Below are positions 1 to 8,305 of a DNA stretch of 49,949 nt, piece after piece. Numbering within the stretch: the stretch's first letter is position 1; every line of letters starts with the position of its first letter. Source of the DNA: Methanobacterium sp. UBA410 (GTDB lineage: Archaea > Methanobacteriota > Methanobacteria > Methanobacteriales > Methanobacteriaceae). The notes below the pieces were generated by a model that saw only the letters and a list, made by a program, of their open reading frames with translations, had not been told where the DNA came from and searched no databases. The stretch is from contig DAHH01000003.1 of the NCBI GenBank assembly GCA_002498385.1, forward strand, positions 146,744-196,692, in the 5' to 3' direction. Both the position numbers and the translations under genes were made by a program.

Positions 1-310
1 AAAGTGAGTTTACTATCATTTTTTGTTGTCATTATGTTTAAATGATCATGTTTAGAGTTTAGGTGAAGATTTTAAAAACTTTAAAAAACAATTTTTCACA
101 ATAAAAAAACCAAAAAAAGAATAAAAACCCTGAAATATGAATAAAACTGTTTTTTTGTTTGCAGTTTTTGTTGAGATTGTCTTGGTTACACTTGGAAGGT
201 TCTTTTGCCCAAATTTGTACAGATAGAATTTGCACAGATTAATCTTAGCATTGGTCCGGGATTGCCTATAGATCATTTAACTATCCCTAGATCATTTTAA
301 TTAGATCGTT
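1..310. other. AT-rich intergenic stretch
   Basis: No gene is supported here. The only open frame (minus strand, 52-276) encodes a Lys/Phe-rich low-complexity peptide typical of random AT-rich DNA and has no recognisable domain. The stretch lies 3' of the minus-strand UbiB-family gene, so its A-runs on the plus strand (T-runs on the minus strand) may act as a transcription terminator for that gene. Confidence 0.5.
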
Positions 311-1987
311 CTATATCTCTTCGTGCTTTAAAATTGAGATCACCAGGCCAAAACCCAGTACAGCACTTATTATAAACCCTATAATTCCGAGGAATGGAAA
401 TCCAAGCAAAAGTATTCCCTTGTTGGTCTGCATGATGAGTGATGAGCCAATTATAAGGGCTGATATGATTAGGGCAAGGGATATGCGGTTGCTTGCCCTG
501 CTTAGGTTTATTGAAATGGTGTTAAGATTTTTGTGCTCCATTTCAATGATTATTCTGCCTTCTTCAAGCTTTTTTAAGGTTTTATTCAAACTTTTTGGGA
601 GAACCTTCATCAAGTGTTCGAACTCAAAGGCGTTCTCACTCAAGAAATCTAAAAACCTGAAGGGGCTTAACTTATGTATTAACAGTTTTTTAACCAGTGG
701 CTTTGATATTTCGACGGCGTTAAATTCTGGATCCAGTTTCTGACCCATATCCTCCACCATGGTGATAACCCTTCCAAGGAGCACCAGTTCCCTTGGAAAT
801 TTGATGTGATGTTTTTCAAGTATGCTGGAGTTTGAAAGTTCCTTCAGAATGTTTCCAACGGCCGTGATATCGGCTCCATAATACTTCTCCATGAAATCCA
901 TCAGATCATATTTTAAGGATTTTTTGTCCACCTTTTCGTTTACAATCCCCATGTAAGTGAGCTGATTTATTATGCCATTGATATCGTAGTTTATTATGTA
1001 GATAAAAAGTTCTGCAAGGCTTTCACGAGATTCTTCATCGATGCGGCCCATCATTCCAAAGTCCAGAAAGCAGACAACGTTGTGCTTGAGCACGTAAATG
1101 TTTCCTGGGTGGGGATCTGCATGGAAGAAACCATGGATAAGTACCTGTTTGAAGTAGGATTCTGCACCGCGTTTTGCTATGAGCTTCCTGTTGAACTTGT
1201 CATTTTTCCCTTCCATTATGTCCCGGACTTTAACGCCATCTATAAATTCCATGGTCAGGACTTTGGTTGTGGAGTGTTCATCGTAGATTTTGGGGACGTA
1301 GACAGTTCTATCGCCCTGGAAAATCTTGCTGAACTCCTTTGCATTTCGTGCCTCCTGTTGGTAGTCCATCTCCTTGAGTATTGATCGTTCAAATTCATCA
1401 ACGATCCCTGGAAGGTTGTAATACTTCCATTTCGGAATTCTTTTGTCTATCAAGCCTGCAAGATAGCGCATGATGCTTATGTCATGGCTTATCTGCTTTT
1501 CAAGCCCGGGCCTCTGGATCTTAACTGCGACCTCATTACCGTTTTTAAGCACGGCCCTGTGCACCTCTCCAATTGAAGCTGAAGCCAGAGGCGTAGTATC
1601 AAAACTTGAGAAAACATCTTCCAGGGATTTTCCAAGTTCCTTCTCAACCATGGACACCACAACTCCAGCATCAAGGGGAGGGGTTGCATCCTGGAGTTTG
1701 GCAAATTCTCGGGAAAAATCCTCACCAACGAGGTCAGGTCTGGTGCTTAGAACCTGCCCAAGCTTAATGAAGGTGGTTCCAAGTTCCTCCAAAACGAGTC
1801 TGAGCCTCTCGGGAACCGGAATTTCAAGTTCCTCCAGAGATATGCTCTTTTTAAAGCGTTCAGATAGGGGCAGTTTGTCATTTAACCCTATACTTTTAAC
1901 AACGTTTCCGAACTCGTATTTTGCCAGAACCCTCACGATCTCCGTCAGCCTTTTGATGTCAGGGCCCTTCTCCCTCATCATGTTCAT
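311..1987 (-). CDS. ABC1/UbiB (AarF/ADCK) family atypical protein kinase-like protein
   Basis: A 558-residue member of the UbiB/ADCK kinase-like family, which in bacteria and mitochondria supports ubiquinone synthesis; the archaeal role is unknown because methanogens lack ubiquinone, so a link to methanophenazine or prenyl-lipid handling is only a guess. Visible family signatures: the KxGQ motif (FIKLGQVLSTRPDL, from about residue 73), the Ala-rich loop replacing the kinase P-loop (ASASIGEVH, about 135-143), the nucleotide-binding lysine in VAVKIQRPG (K156), the catalytic-loop HADPHPGN (about 290) and the DFG-type metal site (CFLDFGMMG). The C-terminus has two hydrophobic segments (about 500-550), so the protein is probably membrane anchored. 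Several in-frame ATGs cluster at the 5' end and no strong ribosome site picks between them. It is transcribed divergently from thrS. Confidence 0.85.
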   Translation of the reverse strand: MNMMREKGPDIKRLTEIVRVLAKYEFGNVVKSIGLNDKLPLSERFKKSISLEELEIPVPERLRLVLEELGTTFIKLGQVLSTRPDLVGEDFSREFAKLQDATPPLDAGVVVSMVEKELGKSLEDVFSSFDTTPLASASIGEVHRAVLKNGNEVAVKIQRPGLEKQISHDISIMRYLAGLIDKRIPKWKYYNLPGIVDEFERSILKEMDYQQEARNAKEFSKIFQGDRTVYVPKIYDEHSTTKVLTMEFIDGVKVRDIMEGKNDKFNRKLIAKRGAESYFKQVLIHGFFHADPHPGNIYVLKHNVVCFLDFGMMGRIDEESRESLAELFIYIINYDINGIINQLTYMGIVNEKVDKKSLKYDLMDFMEKYYGADITAVGNILKELSNSSILEKHHIKFPRELVLLGRVITMVEDMGQKLDPEFNAVEISKPLVKKLLIHKLSPFRFLDFLSENAFEFEHLMKVLPKSLNKTLKKLEEGRIIIEMEHKNLNTISINLSRASNRISLALIISALIIGSSLIMQTNKGILLLGFPFLGIIGFIISAVLGFGLVISILKHEEI

Positions 1988-2299
1988 GTCTATTTAGTTG
2001 AGGCCTTATTGTATACAAGCTTTTCTATTAACTGGAATAAAATGAATAAAAGCTTGAAAAAAGGTTTTTTAATGGAATTAGGGTTTTATGTGTTTCAAAA
2101 CGGATTCTGGATGATCTTAATAGTTTATGCTGAATAAAGTGTTATCTTATTATTGTATTGGGTTGACAGGGCTTCTTCAACCTGTTTTGCACTGGAACGA
2201 TCCATTCATAAACTACATAAACCAATAACGAGTAGCTATAAATAAATTGTAAGTAATGCTAAGGATTCTATTCTGAGCTTTAATTTAACAGGTGGTTGA
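1988..2299. promoter_or_regulatory. Divergent promoter region between ubiB-like gene and thrS
   Basis: This 312-bp gap separates divergent genes. A TATA-like element CTATAAATAAAT near 2236-2247 lies upstream of thrS, whose start at 2300 is preceded by AGGTGGT. I see no RNA structure, T-box-like element or small ORF. Confidence 0.4.
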
Positions 2300-4126
2300 A
2301 TGAGGATACTTCTAATTCATTCTGATTATTTAAAGTACAAAACAAAGTCAAAAACAAAAATAGCAGAAAAAATAGATGATAAAGATAAAATAGGCGAATT
2401 TAAAGAAGCACTGGTTGTTTTCACAGCAGTTGAAAAGGAAGACGAGGAAAATCCAGATGGAGTTGTTGAAAACGCAGTTTCAGAGGTTAAGGATGTTCTA
2501 TCCAAGGTAGGGGCAAAAAATGTGGTTGTTTATCCATACGCGCATTTAAGCTCATCTTTAAGCTCACCAGATGTTGCAAAGGAAGTACTCCAGAAAATGG
2601 AGTCAAGGCTTGACGAGATGAACATCCCTGTTGCAAGGGCCCCATTCGGATGGTACAAAGCATTTGAGGTATCATGCAAGGGACATCCACTCTCAGAACT
2701 TTCAAGGACTGTAACAGCAGAACCTAAAAAGGAAGAGAAAGTTGAGGAGGAAAAATCCAAGTTCTACGTGATAGCAGATGGAAAAATACTCAGCACAGAA
2801 GAATTCAGGTACAAAGAAGGAGATTTTAAAAAGCTTGTGGCCAACGAGCTTGGAAAGATGGAATCCACGGGCGAGGAACCTCCACATGTCCGCCTCATGA
2901 GGGAAAAAAGCCTTGCAGACTACGAACCTTCTGCAGATGTGGGCCACCTCCGCTGGTATCCAAAGGGAAGACTCATCAGGGATCTTCTCGCAGACTACGT
3001 CTACAACCTCGTGACAGAGAGGGGTGCAATGCCTGTTGAAACGCCTATAATGTACGATCTGGCAGACAAGGCAATAAACGCTCACGCAGCCAAGTTCGGG
3101 GAACGTCAGTATCGTTTAGGCACCAAAAGCAAGAACCTCATGTTGAGGTATGCATGCTGCTTTGGGGCCTTTAGGATACTTGCAGATTCATTCTTAACCT
3201 GGAAAAACCTCCCTGTTGGAATGTACGAGCTTTCAACCTACAGCTTCCGTCTTGAAAAGAAGGGAGAGGTTGTGGGACTTAAAAGGTTGAGAGGATTCAC
3301 CATGCCGGACCTTCACACAGTCTGCAGAGACATGGATCATGCAATGGAGGAGTTCAACGACCAGATAGACATGTGCAAACAAACTGGAGTGGATCTTGGA
3401 GTCAACTACGAGGTTATAATGAGGGCCACAGCAGACTTCTTTGAGGAGAACAGGGACTGGGTCATGGAAGCAGTGTCCAAGATAGGTAAACCAGTGCTCC
3501 TGGAGATTTTGCCCGAAAGAAAACATTACTGGATAGCTAAGATGGACTTTGCAGCCATTGATTACCTTGGAAGGCCAATAGAAAATCCAACAGTTCAGAT
3601 AGATGTTGAAAGCGGTGAAAGATTTGGAATAACCTACATGGATCAGGAAGAAAAGGAGGTAAACCCAATAATACTTCACTGCAGTCCAACAGGAAGTGTT
3701 GAGAGGGTTATATGCAGTTTGCTTGAAAAAACTGCCGCTGAAATGGATGAAAAACCACCAATGCTTCCAGTATGGTTAACACCAACCCAGGTGAGGATCA
3801 TTCCAATTGCAGAGAGGCACGCGGACTTTGCAATGAAACTTGCATCGGATTTAAAAGCCCAAAAAGTGCGTGTTGATGTTGACGAGATGCATGAAACCGT
3901 TGGAAAGAAAATAAGGAATGCGGGTAAAGAATGGGTTCCTTACGTTGTGGTTGTTGGTGACAAGGAGATTGAAGGCAACCAGCTCACTGTAAACGTTAGA
4001 AAAACCGGTGAGAAGGTTTCCATGGACGTAGATGAGCTTGTAAGCAGGATTCATGATGAAACTGCAGGCATGCCCTTCAGAAACCTGCCCCTTCCAATCA
4101 CACTCTCCAAGAGGGTTCACTTCTAA
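2300..4126 (+). CDS. thrS: Threonyl-tRNA synthetase (archaeal type)
   Basis: Charges tRNA-Thr with threonine. The 608-residue protein has the archaeal architecture: an N-terminal D-aminoacyl-tRNA-deacylase-like editing domain (about 1-145, beginning MRILLIHSDYL) instead of the bacterial TGS/editing pair, a class II catalytic core (about 190-500) and an anticodon-binding domain (about 505-608). Class II motifs are visible: motif 2 around FRLEKKGEVVGLKRLRGFTM, and motif 3 around HCSPTGSVERVICSLLE. The zinc-ligand region includes the cysteine of LRYACCFGAFR. The start at 2300 is supported by AGGTGGT about 6 nt upstream. Length is normal for archaeal ThrRS. It stands alone, with 700 bp of non-coding DNA behind it. 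Confidence 0.96.
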   Translation: MRILLIHSDYLKYKTKSKTKIAEKIDDKDKIGEFKEALVVFTAVEKEDEENPDGVVENAVSEVKDVLSKVGAKNVVVYPYAHLSSSLSSPDVAKEVLQKMESRLDEMNIPVARAPFGWYKAFEVSCKGHPLSELSRTVTAEPKKEEKVEEEKSKFYVIADGKILSTEEFRYKEGDFKKLVANELGKMESTGEEPPHVRLMREKSLADYEPSADVGHLRWYPKGRLIRDLLADYVYNLVTERGAMPVETPIMYDLADKAINAHAAKFGERQYRLGTKSKNLMLRYACCFGAFRILADSFLTWKNLPVGMYELSTYSFRLEKKGEVVGLKRLRGFTMPDLHTVCRDMDHAMEEFNDQIDMCKQTGVDLGVNYEVIMRATADFFEENRDWVMEAVSKIGKPVLLEILPERKHYWIAKMDFAAIDYLGRPIENPTVQIDVESGERFGITYMDQEEKEVNPIILHCSPTGSVERVICSLLEKTAAEMDEKPPMLPVWLTPTQVRIIPIAERHADFAMKLASDLKAQKVRVDVDEMHETVGKKIRNAGKEWVPYVVVVGDKEIEGNQLTVNVRKTGEKVSMDVDELVSRIHDETAGMPFRNLPLPITLSKRVHF

Positions 4127-4372
4127 AAACCCTCCCTAACTTTTTGAATTACTTTTTTTGAATCGAAGTTTTTAACTCTGGTCTGCTTTAAAAATGATCT
4201 GGCTTAAAAAAGTAGAGATAGAAGGGGTCCTGATCTTTAAATCTCGTAAAACTTCATAGAGTGATAAAAACATCTTTTAAGTGTCATTAAGTCTAGATCA
4301 GCTCGATCTTCAATTAAATGAGAAGAAGTTTAATGGAAGTTAAGTAGCAATATTTTGACTTGTAAAATTTTT

Positions 4373-4403
4373 TTTTTAGGATTTTTTCTTTTTAGGATTT
4401 TTC
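4373..4403. repeat. Imperfect tandem duplication, ~16-bp unit x2
   Basis: The unit TTTTTAGGATTTTTTC is followed directly by a nearly identical copy one T shorter. It lies in the thrS-parA gap. One of many short intergenic tandem duplications in this window. Confidence 0.7.
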
Positions 4404-4772
4404 ATTATATAGTTTAAGGTCAATCAGTTGGTGATCGTAATTCAAAACGTATGAACTTAAGCTTTTGGTTTGTAAAATAATTCTAAACGCTTCTAAAAAG
4501 CCAGCTTTTTTACAAGAAGAATCTACTCTTGCATCTATAATTTATTTCAGTTTTTAAACGTTAAACCTGGTGTACAACTTGATGATATGTGGGCATCTCG
4601 TCGGCCATAAGATTGTTGGAAGAGTTATTGTAAGAAACAAAATTTGGTTTTAATGTTATCAGACTTCATTGACTTCAGATCTAAATACATTTTTTGATTT
4701 TGGATCTACCACACATTTTTTTTAACGCTTTTTTATCTTATAGAACCTGATTTAAGGGCGTAAAACACAGCA

Positions 4773-4833
4773 AAATATTTATATTATAACTTATAACTTA
4801 TAATTTAGAAGTTATACTTTAGAACTTATAATC
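4773..4833 (+). promoter_or_regulatory. parA promoter overlapped by AAGTTATA-type repeats
   Basis: An AT-rich TATA-like run (ATATTTATATTATAA, about 4775-4789) is immediately followed by three direct TATAACTTA-like units and then inverted units (AGAAGTTATA, AGAACTTATAA) up to 4831. The half-site is the same as in the perfect palindromes found behind the operon. Their overlap with the expected core promoter and start point suggests autorepression or a nucleation site for the partition complex; this is inference. Confidence 0.6.
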
Positions 4834-4852
4834 AATTTGGAGGACGAATTTT

Positions 4853-5638
4853 ATGGCCGAGATAATTGCAATATTGAATCAGAAGGGAGGTTGTGGTAAA
4901 ACAACAACAGCAGTGAACCTTTCAGCAGCTTTGGCACTTATGGGTAGAAAAGTTTTGGTAATAGATATGGATCCACAGGGCAACGCTACAACAGGCCTTG
5001 GAATACAAAAAAATGCAGTGGAAGACACCATATACTCGGTTTTAACAGGCGATGTTCCAATGCAGAATGCTGTGGTTAACACCGAGGTTCCAGGCCTGGA
5101 CATGATACCCAGTAACATATCTCTGAGCGGTGCTGAAATCGAACTCAGTAAGGAGGTGGGCTACCATGCCATACTTGACATGGCAATGGACGGTGTTTCC
5201 CAGGGCTACGACTACATCTTTCTGGACGTGCCTCCATCCCTGGGTATCCTAACCATAAACTGCCTTGTGGCTGCCAACAGTATTATAATACCGATCCAGG
5301 CAGAATTTTATGCCCTTGAAGGAATGGCAGATCTTTTGGAAGCCATTCAACTGGTTGAAACACGTTTAAATAGTCCTGCACCCATAAAGGGAATTTTACT
5401 CACGCTCTATGATGCAAGGACCCGTCTTGGAAGGGATGTCTATGAAAACGTCAAACAGTACTTTGGAGAAACAGAACACATCTTCAGCACGACCATACCA
5501 CGCAATGTAAAGCTTGCAGAAGCACCAAGCCATGGAAAACCCTGTGTAACCTACGATGAAGAGAGTAAAGGAAGCAGGGCTTACCTGGAACTTGCAGGGG
5601 AGATCATCAACATGGAGGACAGGGAGGACAATAAATGA
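4853..5638 (+). CDS. parA: ParA/Soj family chromosome-partitioning ATPase
   Basis: A 261-residue ParA/MinD-superfamily ATPase that probably moves or positions DNA, using ATP-dependent dimerisation on the nucleoid. The deviant Walker A motif KGGCGKTT (residues 11-18, with the signature first lysine), the Walker A' segment VLVIDMDPQGN and the Walker B segment YIFLDVPPSLG are all visible. Length matches the small, chromosomal Soj type without an N-terminal HTH. TTGGAGG about 10 nt upstream fixes the start. It overlaps the next gene by four bases (ATGA at 5635-5638), which implies translational coupling. It is bracketed by palindromic TTATAACTT/AAGTTATAA repeats, the arrangement expected of a par locus. 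Confidence 0.93.
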   Translation: MAEIIAILNQKGGCGKTTTAVNLSAALALMGRKVLVIDMDPQGNATTGLGIQKNAVEDTIYSVLTGDVPMQNAVVNTEVPGLDMIPSNISLSGAEIELSKEVGYHAILDMAMDGVSQGYDYIFLDVPPSLGILTINCLVAANSIIIPIQAEFYALEGMADLLEAIQLVETRLNSPAPIKGILLTLYDARTRLGRDVYENVKQYFGETEHIFSTTIPRNVKLAEAPSHGKPCVTYDEESKGSRAYLELAGEIINMEDREDNK

Positions 5639-6033
5639 CCTCCAAAAAACAGGGTAACGCGCTTGGAAAAGGTTTGGACGCTCTTATAAGGCCAAATATG
5701 GGAGAGAATGTTAAAAAAGAAAAAGCAGAGAAAAAATCAAAACCAAAGGCCGAACCACGTAAAACAAGGGCTGAAACTGCCGAAAAAACTCCTGAAACTG
5801 GAGCATCCAATGATTCTGACTTTGATGAAAAGCTGGTGGAAACTGTGATGCAGGAGGTGGCTAAAAACCCCAGAATATCCCTTTGGTCTGCCAAATCCGC
5901 AGCAGTTTTAAGGTATCTTAAAAATACAAAGCCAGCATTCAGTATAAGTAAAGAAGCTTCAGCATTGATTGAAGATGCAGTGAAAGATAAGTATCCTGAA
6001 TTATGGAAGCTTTTTGAAGAAGAAGGACTTTAA
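5635..6033 (+). CDS. Small ParA-partner candidate with ParB N-terminal peptide
   Basis: A 132-residue protein that begins with the hallmark N-terminal ParA-interaction peptide of ParB/Spo0J (NALGKGLDALI, residues 8-18) but has none of the ParB CTPase (GERRxRA), HTH or dimer domains. After it comes a charged Lys/Glu/Pro-rich linker (about 20-65) and a predicted helical C-terminal domain (about 66-132) with the segment FSISKEASALIEDAV. I infer that it is a minimal ParB substitute: the peptide stimulates ParA, and the C-terminal domain binds DNA, perhaps the flanking palindromes. It is translationally coupled to parA. I do not recognise the C-terminal family with certainty. Start chosen from the ATGA overlap. 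Confidence 0.75.
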   Translation: MTSKKQGNALGKGLDALIRPNMGENVKKEKAEKKSKPKAEPRKTRAETAEKTPETGASNDSDFDEKLVETVMQEVAKNPRISLWSAKSAAVLRYLKNTKPAFSISKEASALIEDAVKDKYPELWKLFEEEGL

Positions 6034-6042
6034 AAACTGTGA

Positions 6043-6172
6043 GTTATAACTTTTAAGTTATAACTTATTTCTTATACCTTTTAACTTATAACTTACAAGT
6101 TGGTTAATTAAAACTTATAATTTATATCTAATAACTTACAAGTGCTTCACTTATAACTTTTAAGTTGTAACT
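6043..6172. repeat. parS-like palindrome cluster downstream of the parA operon
   Basis: Begins 9 bases after the stop codon. At 6043-6064 a perfect palindrome has arms GTTATAACTT and AAGTTATAAC separated by TT. Near-copies follow: ACTTATAACTTACAAGTT around 6084-6101, degenerate half-sites at 6113-6141, and TTATAACTTTTAAGTTGTAA at 6151-6170 (one arm mismatch). No ORF is present. The high density of one half-site on both sides of a parA operon suggests a centromere-like site. An alternative reading is operators of an unlinked regulator. Confidence 0.7.
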
Positions 6173-6405
6173 CATTTTTTTTCTATTTTTTTAAAAAACG
6201 AGAATTTTTAAGGTTCTTCTTAAGATCTTTATTGGGCTTTTCATTGAAATTTTTTAAAATTAAGTTAAATTTCCAATCGTCTTGAAGGTTAGCTTGTTTC
6301 ACTAAATAAACCTATAAAAACTAAACCTATAAAAACAGGTTTATAAAAAAATTTGCATCAAGTTTTAAAATAAATTTAATAAAATAAATTCAAAAAGAGC
6401 CAATA
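6173..6405. other. AT-rich gap between convergent par operon and radical SAM gene
   Basis: Together with the palindrome cluster this forms a 372-bp gene-free stretch. It holds T-runs that could terminate transcription from the left and a 15-bp tandem duplication at 6308-6337. No coding or RNA signal is seen. Confidence 0.4.
6308..6337. repeat. Tandem duplication, 15-bp unit x2
   Basis: AAACCTATAAAAACT is followed directly by AAACCTATAAAAACA. It lies in a convergent intergenic region. Confidence 0.8.
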
Positions 6406-7527
6406 TTAAACTCCAAGGGTTGTCTGATACCTTTTGTTCAACTTTATAAATGGTTCAGCCCTTGAAACCACAACTCCAACATCTTTAAGCTCCTTCATCT
6501 TGTTGAAACATTTTCCACGTTTTCGAAGCTTAACTATCCTATTTGCCGATACCTTACCGATACCTGGAACCCTGAGAAGTTCGCTGTAACTTGCCTCGTT
6601 CACCTCAACTGGGAAGTTTTCAGGGTTTGAGATGGCAGAACAGTACTTTGGATCCATATCAGAATTCATGTTGCCGTTTTCATCAAAAACAAGCTCATTG
6701 AGATGGAACTTGTAGGAATCAAGCAGATAATCTGCTTGATAAAGTCTTGCGGATCGTTTTGGATGTGGTTTTTCATGGTTTTCAAGTGGTGTGTCCCTTA
6801 TTGGGCTGAATGAGCTGAAGTAACTTCTCCTGATCTTGAGTTTTTTGTAGAGCCAGTCCACCCTCTCAAGGATATCCTGGTCTGTTTCGTTGGTGGCACC
6901 CACTATAAACTGGGTTGTCTGGCCGGATGGTGCAAGGTCTTTCCGATTTCCAAGCCTTTTCATCCATTTCATACGCCTTATAATATCTGTTTGGTAGTTT
7001 TTGGTGCTTGTGAGTTCCTCAAAACCTTCGGGGGTTGCAGCCTCCATGTTGATACTCACCCTGTCTGCAAGGCTCATGGCACTTTTTATAAGGTCGTGGG
7101 ATGTTCCAGGCAGGATCTTGAGGTGAATGTAACCCTTGTAGCCGTGCTCCATTCTAAGCTTCCTTGCAACCTCCACCATGTTCTCCATGGAGGTTTCAGC
7201 ATTCCTGTTAATTCCAGAACTTAAAAATAGGCCCTCAACGTACCTGTTGTTGTAGTAGTCGAGAAATATGGAGGTCAGATCCTCAGGTGAGAATTCAACC
7301 CTGTCAAATCGGTGTTTGTTACAGTTTACACAGTATCTGCAGTCGTTTGAACACTTGTTGGTCATGAGCACCTTGAAAAGTGGCACGGTGCACCCGTCTC
7401 TGGTGCTTGCATTGTATATTCCAGGGGTTTTACGGGTTAAAAAGTTGTCTAGGTTGTAGTTTGCATAGTTGCACCTGTCGTACTTTGCAGATTCGCCCAG
7501 AATTTTAAGTTTCCTTGCCCTGCTCAT
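6406..7527 (-). CDS. Radical SAM protein with C-terminal helix-hairpin-helix (putative DNA modification/repair type)
   Basis: A 373-residue radical SAM enzyme. The [4Fe-4S]-SAM motif CSNDCRYC places the three ligands at C59, C63 and C66. The SAM barrel spans about 50-280, and the C-terminus carries a helix-hairpin-helix segment (LLRVPGIGKVSANRIVKLRKRG, about 315-337) typical of non-specific DNA contact. This combination matches the family annotated as putative DNA modification/repair radical SAM protein, whose reaction is undefined. In bacteria the family is often paired with a uracil-DNA-glycosylase-like partner; none is next to it here. The start is at an ATG with no strong ribosome site. 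It is a stand-alone gene. Confidence 0.85.
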   Translation of the reverse strand: MSRARKLKILGESAKYDRCNYANYNLDNFLTRKTPGIYNASTRDGCTVPLFKVLMTNKCSNDCRYCVNCNKHRFDRVEFSPEDLTSIFLDYYNNRYVEGLFLSSGINRNAETSMENMVEVARKLRMEHGYKGYIHLKILPGTSHDLIKSAMSLADRVSINMEAATPEGFEELTSTKNYQTDIIRRMKWMKRLGNRKDLAPSGQTTQFIVGATNETDQDILERVDWLYKKLKIRRSYFSSFSPIRDTPLENHEKPHPKRSARLYQADYLLDSYKFHLNELVFDENGNMNSDMDPKYCSAISNPENFPVEVNEASYSELLRVPGIGKVSANRIVKLRKRGKCFNKMKELKDVGVVVSRAEPFIKLNKRYQTTLGV

Positions 7528-7644
7528 TTGTCAATCAGTATGTGGAAGGTTGTTAATCAAGGTTATCAATAACGTAGACTAATAAAATATTACCCTTGAA
7601 TAAATCTATGTTATATTTATTATGATATTTGAATAAATGTTTGA

Positions 7645-7676
7645 AAATCCTGTTTAAATGAAATCCTGTTTAAATA
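7645..7676. repeat. Tandem duplication, 16-bp unit x2, upstream of lemA
   Basis: AAATCCTGTTTAAATG is followed directly by AAATCCTGTTTAAATA. The pair lies about 70-100 bases before the lemA start, in the promoter region between divergent genes. Confidence 0.8.
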
Positions 7677-7743
7677 AATTAAAGTACACCTTTAAACAAG
7701 TGACTCACCATAACTAACACCAATTTGAAAGGAGATAAAAAAA

Positions 7744-8295
7744 ATGATACTGGAAATCATAATTGGAATAATCATAATTCTGATACTAATTGGGATCGTG
7801 GTTTTCTACAACAGCCTTGTACAGCTTAGAAACAGGGTTAAGAATGCATGGTCCCAGATCGATGTTCAGCTTAAAAGGAGAACGGATCTGATACCGAATC
7901 TGGTTGAAACGGTGAAAGGCTATGCAAAACATGAGAAAACAGTTTTTGAAAATGTCACGGCAGCAAGGTCCAGCCTCATGAATGCAACAACAGTTGCTGA
8001 AAATGAGGAGGCCAACAACATGTTGACCGGCGCATTGAAAAGTCTTTTTGCAGTGGCTGAGAACTACCCGGAACTCAAAGCCAACGAAAACTTCAGGGAT
8101 CTTCAGGCACAGCTTGCACAGACAGAAGACAAGATAGCCTACTCCAGACAGTTCTACAACGACACAGTTTTAATGTACAACAACAAGTGTCAGATGTTCC
8201 CGAGCAACATCATAGCATCACTCTTCCACTTCAAGGAAGCAGAGTTCTTTGAAATAGCTGAAAGGGAAACTGAAACGCCGAAAGTAGAATTTTAG
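7744..8295 (+). CDS. lemA: LemA family protein
   Basis: A 183-residue LemA-family protein: one N-terminal transmembrane helix (about 2-24, Ile-rich) followed by a long helical-bundle domain. Family signatures are visible: SLVQLRNRVKNAWSQIDVQLKRRTDLIPNL (in part), and AYSRQFYNDTVLMYNNKCQMFPSNIIA near the C-terminus. The molecular function of LemA is not established. The start is set by AAAGGAGAT about 10 nt upstream. It is 10 bases ahead of the DUF2207 gene, a pairing seen in many bacteria and archaea, suggesting that the two act together at the membrane. Confidence 0.93.
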   Translation: MILEIIIGIIIILILIGIVVFYNSLVQLRNRVKNAWSQIDVQLKRRTDLIPNLVETVKGYAKHEKTVFENVTAARSSLMNATTVAENEEANNMLTGALKSLFAVAENYPELKANENFRDLQAQLAQTEDKIAYSRQFYNDTVLMYNNKCQMFPSNIIASLFHFKEAEFFEIAERETETPKVEF

Positions 8296-8305
8296 AGGTG
8301 CAAAA

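Larger units (their letters stand above)
4127..4852. other. Long non-coding gap between thrS and parA
   Basis: Seven hundred bases without a supported gene. It contains T-rich tracts, an imperfect tandem duplication at 4373-4403, and at its right edge the promoter and repeat cluster of the parA module. A GC-richer patch at about 4570-4630 gives short minus-strand open frames without a start or recognisable domain; it could be a gene relic or an unrecognised RNA, but I cannot support either. No tRNA cloverleaf was seen. Confidence 0.5.

Noticed and set aside
52..276. 74-codon minus-strand ORF
   Set aside because: Low-complexity Lys/Phe/Ser composition, AT-rich DNA, no ribosome site and no recognisable domain.
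1470..1997. 175-codon plus-strand ORF opposite the UbiB-family gene
   Set aside because: Ser/Thr-rich shadow of a real gene in the opposite frame; the minus-strand frame carries all kinase-family motifs.
4560..4640. GC-richer patch in the thrS-parA gap as a possible RNA gene
   Set aside because: No tRNA cloverleaf, no clear hairpin or known riboswitch core; left as unexplained.
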